Origin: Actinokineospora globicatena
Lineage (GTDB): Bacteria > Actinomycetota > Actinomycetes > Mycobacteriales > Pseudonocardiaceae
DNA length: 64,000 nt
Assembly (NCBI RefSeq): GCF_024171945.1
Contig: NZ_JAMTCR010000003.1
Location: forward strand, 1,168,211-1,232,210
Direction of reading: 5' to 3'
The translations under genes and the position numbers were made by a program. Shown in pieces: positions 34,558 through 42,484 of the stretch. Within the stretch, counting starts at the first letter, position 1; every line of letters begins with the position of its first letter. Under the pieces are notes generated by a model, which saw only the letters and a list, made by a program, of their open reading frames with translations, had not been told where the DNA came from and made no database searches.

Positions 34558-35715
34558 TCAGTTCGGCGGGGCGAGCACGCTGTGGATCGCCTCGGTGGCG
34601 GTTCGCACGTGCTCGGGGGTGACGTAGAGCGGCGCGAACGCCACGCGGATCAGGTCGGGGGGCCGGGCGTCGACGAGCACGTCCCGTTCCGCCAGGCCGT
34701 GTTCCACCGCGTCGGCGTCGGATACGCGCAGCGCCAAGTGGCCACCGCGCTGGTCGGGATCGCGCGGCGAGACGACTTCGATGTCCGGGCGCAGGCCCGC
34801 GAGGAACGCCTCGCCCAGCTCCTTGGTCCGCCGGTGCAGCTCGTCGATTCCCACCGCCACAAGGGGTTCCAGGGCGTGGTCGAGCGCGACGAGGCTCAGC
34901 AGCGGCGGCGTGCCGTTGCGCCCCCGGTCGATCCCGGCGGCGGGGACGAAGTCCGGGGTCATGGCGAACGGGTCGGCGTGCCCGTGCCACCCGGCGAGCG
35001 GGAAGTCCACTTCGGACTGCCAGCGCGCGGCGACGTAGAGGAACGCGGGCGCGCCGGGGCCGCCGCCGAGGTACTTGTAGCCGCAGCCGATCGCCAGGTC
35101 GACGTCGTTGGTGTCCAGGTTGGTGGGCAGGACACCCGCGGCGTGGCACAGGTCCCACACCGCCAGCGCGCCGACGGCGTGGCACAGCGCGGTGGTCGTG
35201 CCGATGTCGCGGCGGCGCCCTGTGCGGAAGTCGACCGGCGCGGCCAGCGCGACCCCGACCCGGTCGCCGTGCTCGCCCAGGTACGTGTCGAAACCGTCCC
35301 TGGACTCGACGACCAGCTCACGGCCGAGCAGCCGCGCCACGGAGGCCGCGATGTAGAGGTCGGTCGGGAACGCCTCGGCCTCGATGAGCAGCACCGGGCG
35401 CTCACGCAGCCTGCACGCGGCCACCAAGGCGTTGAACAACGTGGTGGAGGTCGTGTCGCCCGCGATGACCACCTGGCCCTCGGCGGCGCCCAGCAGCGGT
35501 GCCAGCTTGTCGCCGACGGTGCGGGGCAGGTCGAGCCAGCCGTCGCGGAACCACGCCCGCACCTGGCCCGGTGTCCACTGGTCGGTCACGACGGCGGCGA
35601 GCCGGTCGGTGAGGTCCACCCGCGGCGGCCCCAGGGAATTGCCGTTGAGGTGGACGAGACCACCGGTGGCGAATCCACCGGCCCATTCCGAAATCGGATC
35701 CCCGAGCGCGGACAT
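34558..35715 (-). CDS. kynU: kynureninase
   Basis: 385 aa. The opening YLNGNS-like VHLNGNSLGPP and the PLP lysine in CGYKYLGGGPGAPAF are typical of kynureninase, as is WFRDGWLDLP near residue 60. In this pathway it cleaves 3-hydroxy-4-methylkynurenine to 3-hydroxy-4-methylanthranilate, as SibQ does for sibiromycin. A 99-nt gap upstream, including the lower-GC stretch 35730-35800, could hold a secondary promoter. Confidence 0.93.
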   Translation of the reverse strand: MSALGDPISEWAGGFATGGLVHLNGNSLGPPRVDLTDRLAAVVTDQWTPGQVRAWFRDGWLDLPRTVGDKLAPLLGAAEGQVVIAGDTTSTTLFNALVAACRLRERPVLLIEAEAFPTDLYIAASVARLLGRELVVESRDGFDTYLGEHGDRVGVALAAPVDFRTGRRRDIGTTTALCHAVGALAVWDLCHAAGVLPTNLDTNDVDLAIGCGYKYLGGGPGAPAFLYVAARWQSEVDFPLAGWHGHADPFAMTPDFVPAAGIDRGRNGTPPLLSLVALDHALEPLVAVGIDELHRRTKELGEAFLAGLRPDIEVVSPRDPDQRGGHLALRVSDADAVEHGLAERDVLVDARPPDLIRVAFAPLYVTPEHVRTATEAIHSVLAPPN

Positions 35716-35814
35716 GGCAACCTCCTTCCGATATCTCGGCTTACGTCGACGGTATCCGGAAAACGTTCTCCGACACCATCAGGCGACTGTCAGATCGTCG
35801 TCAAGAACGCGTGG

Positions 35815-37632
35815 TCAGCGTACGATCGCGTAAGCCTGGCCACCATTCGGACTGGCGGCCGCGCGGCACGACTCATCCGCGCCGACAGCGGCGAAGCACA
35901 CCTTGCCCAGCGTTTGGTCCGGCACGACCTTGACCGTGTGCCCGCGCGTCTCCAGCGCCGAGATGACATCGCGGCCGATGCCGGATTCGACGGTGACGAC
36001 CCCGGGGGCGACCCGCCTCGGCGCGAACGAGGTCGGCACGTGGTCGCTGTGGAACGCGGCCGCCTCCACGGCTTCCTGCAGTCCCAGGCCGAACGTGGTG
36101 TGCGCGAGGAACGCCTGGAGCGTCCACTGGTCCTGCTGGTCACCGCCGGGGGTGCCGAAGGCGAGTTCGCCCCGGCCGCCGCGCTCGACGATCGTCGGGC
36201 TCAACGTGGTGCGCGGTCGCTTGCCGCCCACCAGCGCGTTCGGGTGACCGGCGTCCAACCAGGCCATCTGACCGCGCGTGCCCAGCGGGAAACCGAGGCC
36301 GGGCAGCACGGGTGAACTCTTGAGCCAGCCACCACTCGGGGTGGCGGCGACCAGGTTGCCCTTGTCGTCGGACGCTGTGGCGCAGCAGGTGTCGCCGCTG
36401 GTCTGGGTCGCGAGGAGGGCCACCGGCACGGTCACCGGGATGCCCTCGCGCAGCTGGACGAGCCACGGCGGGTCGGTCGGCTCCAGCTCCCCCAGCGGCA
36501 GGTCCGGCAGGCGCGGCTGACGGCCCGCGACCGTTCCGGGACGCAGCTCCAGGGACGCCTTGTCGCTGATCAGCGCGGCGCGGGCGCGGTTGTAGTCGGG
36601 GTCGAGCAGCCACGGGGTGAGGTCGTCGGTGAAGCGGGGGTCCCCGTACCAGGCCTCGCGGTCGGCGAAGGCCAGCTTGGTCACCTCGGTCATCCGGTGC
36701 ACGTAGTCCGCGCTGAGGAACTCGGTGCCGCCGATGTCGCGCAGCAGCGCGAGTTGCTGGAGGAACACCGGGCCCTGGGTCCACGGGCCCGCCTTGTGCA
36801 CCACGCGGTCGCCGTAGGTCAGCGAGAGCGTGGCCTCCTCCTCGGCGGTCCAGGTGGCGAGGTCGTTGCCGGTCAGCAGGCCCGCGTGGGCGTCACCGGT
36901 GGCGTCGAGGACGGCGTTGTCGGTGACGTAGTCGTCGATGATCTCGGCGACGAACCCCTGGTAGAAGGCGTCGGAGGCAGCCTGGATGACGCCTTCCCTG
37001 GTCTGCCCCTTGGCCTCGCCTTCGGCCAGCAGGCGCCGGTAGGTGCCCGCGAGGTACGGGTTGCGCCAGCGCTGCCCCGCGCGTGGGGCTTGGCCGTTGG
37101 CGAGGAACACCCGCCCGGACTCCGGCCAGTGCTCGGCGAACACCGGCTGGACGGCGGCGATCATCTCGGCCGCCTTGGGCAGCAGCGGCACCCCGGTCTC
37201 GGCGTAGTGGATGGCCGGTTCGAGGACCGTGCGCAGCGGGAGCGTGCCGTGCTCGGCCAGCAGGCGCATCCAGGCACCGAAGGCGCCGGGGACGGTGGCC
37301 GCGAGCAGGCCGCTGCCGGGGATCGTCTCGAGGCCCAGCTTGTGGAAGGCGTCGATGGAGGCGGTGACGGGCATGGGTCCCTGGCCGCAGATGGCCTTGG
37401 TGGCACCGGACGCGCCGTCGTGGAACACGATGCTCACGTCACCGCCGAGGCCGTTGAGGTGCGGCTCGACGACCTGCAGCACCAGCCCGGTGGCGACGGC
37501 GGCGTCGAACGCGGTGCCGCCGTGGTCGTACATCGAGGCGCCCGCCGCGCTCGCCAGCCAGTGCGTCGACGAGGCCGCGCCCCGACTCCCCCACAGCTCC
37601 GGTCGCGTCGTAGTGCCTGGTCGCGCGGTCAT
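35815..37632 (-). CDS. lmbA: gamma-glutamyltransferase-family protein (LmbA/Apd-type C-C hydrolase)
   Basis: 605 aa. Ntn-hydrolase of the GGT family: N-terminal GGTAFDAAVATGLVLQVVEPH and GLGGDVSIV, nucleophile region SGDTCCATASDDKGNLVA (Thr of the DT), and the late RPRTTLSPTIV and GTPGGDQQDQ. No signal peptide, unlike ordinary exported GGTs. In lincomycin, hormaomycin and PBD clusters this family does not move glutamyl groups; it cleaves a C-C bond of the ring-opened DOPA intermediate to give the alkyl-proline precursor. It overlaps the LmbX-like gene by 4 nt. Confidence 0.85.
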   Translation of the reverse strand: MTARPGTTTRPELWGSRGAASSTHWLASAAGASMYDHGGTAFDAAVATGLVLQVVEPHLNGLGGDVSIVFHDGASGATKAICGQGPMPVTASIDAFHKLGLETIPGSGLLAATVPGAFGAWMRLLAEHGTLPLRTVLEPAIHYAETGVPLLPKAAEMIAAVQPVFAEHWPESGRVFLANGQAPRAGQRWRNPYLAGTYRRLLAEGEAKGQTREGVIQAASDAFYQGFVAEIIDDYVTDNAVLDATGDAHAGLLTGNDLATWTAEEEATLSLTYGDRVVHKAGPWTQGPVFLQQLALLRDIGGTEFLSADYVHRMTEVTKLAFADREAWYGDPRFTDDLTPWLLDPDYNRARAALISDKASLELRPGTVAGRQPRLPDLPLGELEPTDPPWLVQLREGIPVTVPVALLATQTSGDTCCATASDDKGNLVAATPSGGWLKSSPVLPGLGFPLGTRGQMAWLDAGHPNALVGGKRPRTTLSPTIVERGGRGELAFGTPGGDQQDQWTLQAFLAHTTFGLGLQEAVEAAAFHSDHVPTSFAPRRVAPGVVTVESGIGRDVISALETRGHTVKVVPDQTLGKVCFAAVGADESCRAAASPNGGQAYAIVR

Positions 37633-38417
37633 GCCTGCTCCTCTCCGGCCACCCAGACCCTGCCGATCACGTTCACGTTCGCCGTGCCGTCGTCGACCGC
37701 GGACACGCAGGTGAACACGGACTCGGTGCCGTTCTTGGTCACCTGGCGGACCGTCACCGGATGCCCCCGCTTCTCGGGGTCCAGGGTGATCGCCACGACC
37801 CCGAGCGCGGCGGCGACGGGCAGGCACCCGGCGTCCTCGGGGATGCCGAACCCGGGCGCGAACACCCTCGCCAGCACTTCGCCACGCTCGTGGTCCCAGT
37901 GGAACAGCGTCAGGTCGGTCAGGTCGGTCAACTCGGGGACGGGCAGCATCCGTGGATCTTGGTCGGCCTGGACGAACGTGAACGCTCGCCCCACTCCCGC
38001 CGCGATTGCCTTGCCCTGGTGGGGTACGTCGATCTCCTCGTACAGCGCGGGGCCGTCGAAGGGGACGCGGACTTGGCGGCCGTCGGTCCACAGCCACTGG
38101 CAGCCGGACTCGGTGATCCGCCCTACGGCGCCGGGGTCGAGTCGCCCCTCGCTGACCAGGCACGCGGCAACTCCGGCCAGGGAGTGCGTGGCGAACGGGG
38201 TCTCGCCTTGGGCGTTGAACACGCGGGAGGCGAAGGTCCGCTCAGCGCGCGTGCACAGACTGACCAGCGCGATCTCGTCGGCGCTCGACTCCTTCGCGCG
38301 CACGGCGGCGGCTTGGTCGTCCGTGGAGAACATCACCTCCAGCCCGCTGCCCTTGCCCGCCTCGACCCCGAACATGTCCACGGCGGTCGCCAGAGCCGGA
38401 CTCTCAGTCGCTCGCAT
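37629..38417 (-). CDS. lmbX: PhzF-like isomerase (LmbX homologue)
   Basis: 262 aa from the ATG preceded by GGGAGG. PhzF/diaminopimelate-epimerase fold: MFGVEAGKGSGLEVM at the start of the first lobe, FNAQGETPFATHSLAGVAAC carrying the conserved TPF.GH-like motif, and FAPGFGIPEDAGCLPVAAAL in the second lobe. In alkyl-proline pathways LmbX shifts a double bond after the GGT-like step and before F420 reduction. Its place between the two matches that order. Confidence 0.8.
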   Translation of the reverse strand: MRATESPALATAVDMFGVEAGKGSGLEVMFSTDDQAAAVRAKESSADEIALVSLCTRAERTFASRVFNAQGETPFATHSLAGVAACLVSEGRLDPGAVGRITESGCQWLWTDGRQVRVPFDGPALYEEIDVPHQGKAIAAGVGRAFTFVQADQDPRMLPVPELTDLTDLTLFHWDHERGEVLARVFAPGFGIPEDAGCLPVAAALGVVAITLDPEKRGHPVTVRQVTKNGTESVFTCVSAVDDGTANVNVIGRVWVAGEEQA

Positions 38418-39318
38418 GGCCACCTCCCAAGTGCTTCTCGGCGAAGTCGATGACGACCTGTTCGTCGCCTTGGTAGGGCTGGTCCGGGCGTGGCCAGTGG
38501 ACGACGAGGTCGGTGAACCCGGCGGCTGACAGTTCCGCGACGGCGTCCTCGTAGGCGGTCAGCGAGGTCGTCACGCCGCCCACTGCCGCGTCGGCCAGGA
38601 GGAGTCGGCGCAGGGTCGCTGGGTCTCGGCCCGCGCGTTCGCAGGCGGCGTTGACGGCGGCCTGCTGGCGTTTGAGTACCGGCAGGACCTCGCGCAGGGG
38701 CTTGGGGGTGAAGTCGTTCGGGGGGCCCGAGGTGACCCAGTAGCGGCCGAATCGCGCGGCCAGGTCCATGCCTCGCGGGCCTGCGGCGGCGACGGCGAAC
38801 GGCAGGCGCTCGCCCTGACCGGCGCGGGGGTGGAGGGTGGCCTTGGCGGCCGTGTACCACCGCGAGGCTTCGTCCACGTCGCCGACCACGAGCAGCCGGT
38901 CCAGCAGGTCGACGAACGAGGTGAACCGGTCGGCGCGTTCGCGTGGGTCCAACTCGGGCTGCCCGAGCAAGGTCGCGTCGTGGCCGGGGGCGCCCGCGCC
39001 GAGGCCGCAGATCAGCCGTCCGCGGGCGATGTCGTCGACGGTGGCCAGGTCCTTGGCGAGGGCCACCGGGTGGCGGAAGTTCGGGGTGGCCACGAGCAGG
39101 CCGAGGCCGATCGTGTCGGTGGCCGCGGCGGCGGCGGTGAGCGTCGGGATGGAGCCGTACCAGCGGCGGTCGGCGAACCAGCGCCACATCAGGTGGTCGT
39201 AGGTCCAGGCGTGGTGGAAGCCGAGGTGGTCGGCGGCGCGCCAGCGGTGCTCGGCGACCGTCCACTCGTGCTCCGGCAACACCACCACCCCGAAGCGCAT
39301 GCCGTCGCGCCCGGTCAC
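38404..39318 (-). CDS. lmbY: F420-dependent LLM-class reductase (LmbY homologue)
   Basis: 304 aa from a GTG that overlaps the preceding stop (GTGA). Luciferase-like TIM barrel: RFGVVVLPEH, HAWTYDHLMW, IGLGLLVATPNFRHPVALAK and GRLICGLGAGAPGHD mark the F420-binding LLM family. LmbY-type enzymes reduce the imine of the alkyl-pyrroline ring, the final or near-final step of this half-molecule. The host must therefore make F420, as actinomycetes do. Whether full or partial reduction occurs sets the unsaturation of the C ring and cannot be read from sequence. Confidence 0.85.
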   Translation of the reverse strand: MTGRDGMRFGVVVLPEHEWTVAEHRWRAADHLGFHHAWTYDHLMWRWFADRRWYGSIPTLTAAAAATDTIGLGLLVATPNFRHPVALAKDLATVDDIARGRLICGLGAGAPGHDATLLGQPELDPRERADRFTSFVDLLDRLLVVGDVDEASRWYTAAKATLHPRAGQGERLPFAVAAAGPRGMDLAARFGRYWVTSGPPNDFTPKPLREVLPVLKRQQAAVNAACERAGRDPATLRRLLLADAAVGGVTTSLTAYEDAVAELSAAGFTDLVVHWPRPDQPYQGDEQVVIDFAEKHLGGGHASD

Positions 39319-40205
39319 GACCGCGCTCCCGCGTAGCGCGTCCCCTGCACGAGACGGGCGGCCCGGCGCAACGTCGCGGGGACCTCGGCGACCAGCGGCC
39401 GCAACCCGGGGTCCGGCCGACCGGTCAGCACCGGGTGGTGGCGGCCGTCGACCTCCGGGTACAGGCCGTGGTGGGCGAGGTCGGCGGCCAGTTCCACGAC
39501 CCGCTCGTCGAGCTGGGCGGCCAGCTCGGCGTGGCTGACCGGGCGCCGGATGGTCAGGAAGAAGTTGTCGTACAGGTCTTCCTTGTCCCGCGACACGCCC
39601 TGCTTCACGGTCCCGGCGGACTTCTGCAGCAGCGACCGGCCGTCGGGCACGAGGTGGTCGGCGATGTGGTCGTGGGTGTGCCGGTTGCGCGCGACGGCCG
39701 CGTCGAGCTCCCGGCACGACGGGTCGTCCTGCCAGGCGAACCGGCCGCGGAACAGCAGCCGGATCGGCTTGTAGTCCGGGGCCCACGCGCCGCTGAACGA
39801 CGGGTGCTGCAATGCCATCCGGGTCCGGATGTGCGCGTGGTAGTGGTCGCGCGGGACGGTCGCGGAGTACAGGAGCATCGCGCTGTAGCCGTCGACGCAC
39901 GCGGCGAGCAGGTCGAGTTCGCGCTCGGAGGGCAGGTCGTCGCCGCGGTGGACCACGACGTCGGCCATCGCCCGCCACAGCGCGAAGGAGATCTGGTGCC
40001 CGGCGAGCCAGCGGTACCAGAACAGCCTGCGGGCCTCCACCGGCCGGGTGCCGAACAGCGTGTAGTCGGGTAAGTCGTCCAGGTCCGCGCCCGGGCCGGT
40101 GTCCGCGTGCTCCGCGTAGTCCCCGCCGATCGCCGGGAGGAACAGCAGCCTGGGCTGCAGCGCGGGGTCGGTGGAGACCGGGGGACGCGGCCTGCCGTGC
40201 GTCAC
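39315..40205 (-). CDS. lmbB2: heme-dependent L-tyrosine 3-hydroxylase (LmbB2 homologue)
   Basis: 296 aa, GTG start overlapping the LmbB1 stop. The helical, His-rich sequence (RDHYHAHIRTRM at 119-130 and NRHTHDHIADHL at 174-185) fits the small histidine-ligated heme family of LmbB2 and Orf13. That family is related in fold to tryptophan dioxygenase and hydroxylates tyrosine to L-DOPA with H2O2. The assignment rests on this pattern plus strict co-occurrence with LmbB1. Codon 45 (40071-40073) is TTA. Confidence 0.8.
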   Translation of the reverse strand: MTHGRPRPPVSTDPALQPRLLFLPAIGGDYAEHADTGPGADLDDLPDYTLFGTRPVEARRLFWYRWLAGHQISFALWRAMADVVVHRGDDLPSERELDLLAACVDGYSAMLLYSATVPRDHYHAHIRTRMALQHPSFSGAWAPDYKPIRLLFRGRFAWQDDPSCRELDAAVARNRHTHDHIADHLVPDGRSLLQKSAGTVKQGVSRDKEDLYDNFFLTIRRPVSHAELAAQLDERVVELAADLAHHGLYPEVDGRHHPVLTGRPDPGLRPLVAEVPATLRRAARLVQGTRYAGARS

Positions 40206-40672
40206 GAGTCCGCCTCGGCGAAGTGGATGAACTCGAACTCCAGGCCGTTGGGGTCCAGCACGTAGAGGCTGCTCATGCCCGAGGAGTCGACGACGATGTC
40301 GGACGGCGGTTCCTCGCGCTGCCACTTGAGCGTGGTCACGTCCTTGGCCCGCAGCCACCGCTCCCGCAGCACGACCAGGTCCTGCTTGTCGTCGACGACG
40401 ATGCCGACGTGCTGGAACTGGTAGTCGCGCGGCCCGGGGCCCTGCCCGCTGTGGTCGGCGCGGTCGAACACGTGCAGCCGGACGTCGCCCGCGCGCAGCT
40501 CGACCAGTTTCCGGATACCGGGCAACCGGTCGTGGGTGAGCCCGGAGAACGCGTCGAGCTCCCATTCCACGGTGGTGCCGAGGAATTCCCGGTACCAGGC
40601 CGTGGTGGCCTCGACGTCATCGGTCTGGATGGCGATGTGGTTGACTGTGAGCGCGATGTCGGGTCGGTTCAC
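40202..40672 (-). CDS. lmbB1: L-DOPA 2,3-dioxygenase, VOC family (LmbB1 homologue)
   Basis: 156 aa from a GTG with AAGGGGAAAC upstream; the frame stays open to an ATG at 40777, but that start has no ribosome site and would run through the repeat array. VOC fold with metal ligands His12 (NHIAIQ), His88 (QHVGI) and Glu145/147 (LEFEF). It extradiol-cleaves L-DOPA at the 2,3 bond, after which the product cyclises towards the dehydroproline. It leads a tightly overlapping series LmbB1-LmbB2-LmbY-LmbX-LmbA. Confidence 0.88.
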   Translation of the reverse strand: MNRPDIALTVNHIAIQTDDVEATTAWYREFLGTTVEWELDAFSGLTHDRLPGIRKLVELRAGDVRLHVFDRADHSGQGPGPRDYQFQHVGIVVDDKQDLVVLRERWLRAKDVTTLKWQREEPPSDIVVDSSGMSSLYVLDPNGLEFEFIHFAEADS

Positions 40673-40680
40673 CGTTTCCC

Positions 40681-40775
40681 CTTCGGTCGCGAACGCCTCG
40701 TTCTCCCGAGAAGAGCCCTGCTCTCTCGAGGAAGGCCCTGTTCTCTCGAGAAAGGCCCAGTTCTCAAGAAGGACC
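40681..40775. repeat. 20-bp tandem array of imperfect palindromes upstream of the LmbB1 operon
   Basis: Three full units at 40701-40720, 40721-40740 and 40741-40760, a partial unit at 40761-40775 and a degenerate one at 40681-40700. Each begins with an imperfect palindrome (TTCTCTCGAGAA in unit 3, CTCTCTCGAGGA in unit 2) followed by a GGCCCTG-like spacer. The period is exactly 20 bp, about two helical turns, and is not a multiple of three, so protein coding does not explain it. It ends 9 nt upstream of the LmbB1 start codon. Best read as an array of regulator binding sites. Confidence 0.8.
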
Positions 40776-40856
40776 ATGGTCGGCCGGAATCGCCGGGTGC
40801 GGCAATCACAGGAGCATCAAAAGGCGGGCAAATCCCTATCCACAGCCGGGCGGTCC

Positions 40857-42311
40857 CTATCCGAAGATGGCGGGCCCGGGGGTGAGGATGCCGCTCGGGT
40901 CGTAGCGCCGCTTCGCCGCGTGGAACGCCTGCCACCGGTCGCCGTACTGGGTCCGCCAGTCCTGGGCGGTGAACGGCACCGAGCCGATCGGGTACAGCGT
41001 GGCGCCGTGGGCGTCGCGGGCGCGGGCGAACAGGCGCGCGTTGCGGGCCAGCATCTCCTCGACGAACGCCGGGTCCGGGCCCGCCTGCTCGGCGACGGTG
41101 TTGATGTCGAGCACGAACGCCCACCGGGTGCCGTCCGGCTTGGGCAGGCGCGGGAACGGCCTGGTGGTGAGGGCGCGGCGCTGCGGGTAGATCAAGCTCG
41201 CGCCGTAGGGGCCGATGTCGCGCTTGGTCAGTGTGGGGACGACCTCGGCGAGGTAGTTCTCGATGGTCGAGCCGGGCAACCAGATGTCGTACCAGGGCTT
41301 GATGAACCGGTCCCAGCCGATCGTCTCGCGCAGCTCGTCGATCGCGTTGTCGATGGTGAAGACGTAGTCGAGGTAGCCCGCGTCGGTGATCTGCGGGGCG
41401 GCGGACAGGCCCTGGGTGATGGCGGCGTTGTCGGGCTGGGCGCCGTCGAAGAACGCGGTGGCGTAGAGCTTGTAGGTGGCGTTGGTGCCGGGCGGGAACA
41501 GCTCGGCGTAGACGTGGTCGACGCCCGGGCGGTCGATGAGGGTGCGCAGGTCCCGGCAGAACGCGGCGGTGTCGCCGTACTCGAGGGCGTAGGTGCGCGC
41601 GTTCTCCTTGGCGGGGACGAGGTCCAGCGTGGCCTTGGTGATGACCCCGCACTGGCCGAGCCCGCCCAGCACCGCGTCGAACAGGTCGCGCTGGTGGGTG
41701 CGGGAGCAGCGCTCGATGTCGCCGGTGCCGGTGACGACCTCCAGCTCGCGCACGTGGTCGACCTGGAGACCGGAGTTGAGGCCACCCACGAGGCCACCGA
41801 TCCCGCCCACGGAAAGGGTTCCACCGATGGACAGTCCTGTGTAGGCGGTCAGCGTGGGCGGGGTGGTCTTGTGCGCGAAGGCGGCTTTGGTGAGGTCCAT
41901 CCACTTGAGACCGGAGTCGACGACCGCCGTGCGCGGGGTCAGCGAGTGCACCGTGTTGAGGTGCTTGTTCTCGATCAGCAACCCTGCCGACAGGCCTTGT
42001 CCGTGCGTGGTGTGTCCCTGTCCCCGGGTGGAGACGCTCAGCTTGCGCTCCCGGCAGAACCGGACCATGGTCGCGATGTCCTTCGCCGACCCGGGCCGCA
42101 ACACCGCGTGCGGCTTGTGCCGCACGATGTTCCCCAGATCCGTGGCCACCGCCTCCCGCGCGGCGTCGTCGACGACGAGTTCACCGTCCAGCGGCGGGAC
42201 GCGGTCCAGCACACCAGCGGGTTCCCCGGTGGCCCACGCGCGACGTGACGGGTCGAACCCCACCACCACCGCCGAGGCCGCCGTCCCCAAGAACCCGCGC
42301 CTGCCTAACAT
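40857..42311 (-). CDS. Tat-exported FAD-linked (BBE-like) oxidoreductase
   Basis: 484 aa from an ATG behind GAGGGAGGCAGG. The N-terminus MLGRRGFLGTAASAVVVGFD is a twin-arginine signal. The FAD PCMH domain follows (VSTRGQGHTTHGQGL, then IGGTLSVGGIGGL) and then a cytokinin-oxidase-like C-terminal domain. PBD clusters carry such enzymes for late oxidation or desaturation of the proline ring. The export signal implies action outside the cytoplasm, like the secreted FAD enzymes that activate other alkylating antibiotics. Codon 2 is TTA (42306-42308), a strong bldA brake. First gene of the minus-strand cluster. Confidence 0.85.
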   Translation of the reverse strand: MLGRRGFLGTAASAVVVGFDPSRRAWATGEPAGVLDRVPPLDGELVVDDAAREAVATDLGNIVRHKPHAVLRPGSAKDIATMVRFCRERKLSVSTRGQGHTTHGQGLSAGLLIENKHLNTVHSLTPRTAVVDSGLKWMDLTKAAFAHKTTPPTLTAYTGLSIGGTLSVGGIGGLVGGLNSGLQVDHVRELEVVTGTGDIERCSRTHQRDLFDAVLGGLGQCGVITKATLDLVPAKENARTYALEYGDTAAFCRDLRTLIDRPGVDHVYAELFPPGTNATYKLYATAFFDGAQPDNAAITQGLSAAPQITDAGYLDYVFTIDNAIDELRETIGWDRFIKPWYDIWLPGSTIENYLAEVVPTLTKRDIGPYGASLIYPQRRALTTRPFPRLPKPDGTRWAFVLDINTVAEQAGPDPAFVEEMLARNARLFARARDAHGATLYPIGSVPFTAQDWRTQYGDRWQAFHAAKRRYDPSGILTPGPAIFG

Positions 42312-42484
42312 CCTGCCTCCCTCACTCGCCACCATCCCCGGTGGCGCTCGGACCCGCTGCTCTCTCCTTGGTGACCTACCCGACCCCGCCGCGACCGAAC
42401 CCGGACGAAACTCAGGTCTGTGTGAAGTTCTCTTCAAAGACTCCTCAACCACCGCTTCATCCGGACGTGGCTACCCTCGGCGGG

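Noticed and set aside
33754-35715. Tryptophan dioxygenase and kynureninase as part of NAD biosynthesis
   Set aside because: No 3-hydroxyanthranilate dioxygenase or quinolinate phosphoribosyltransferase is near, and both genes lie inside the PBD operon with a C-methyltransferase and NRPS.
40202-40777. Longer LmbB1 start at the ATG at 40777
   Set aside because: No Shine-Dalgarno there, and the extension would be translated from the 20-bp repeat array; the GTG at 40672 has a good ribosome site and gives the usual family length.
16309-42311. Cluster as anthramycin or tomaymycin
   Set aside because: A glycosyltransferase plus sugar C-methyltransferase and aminotransferase are built into the operon; those compounds are not glycosylated in this way.
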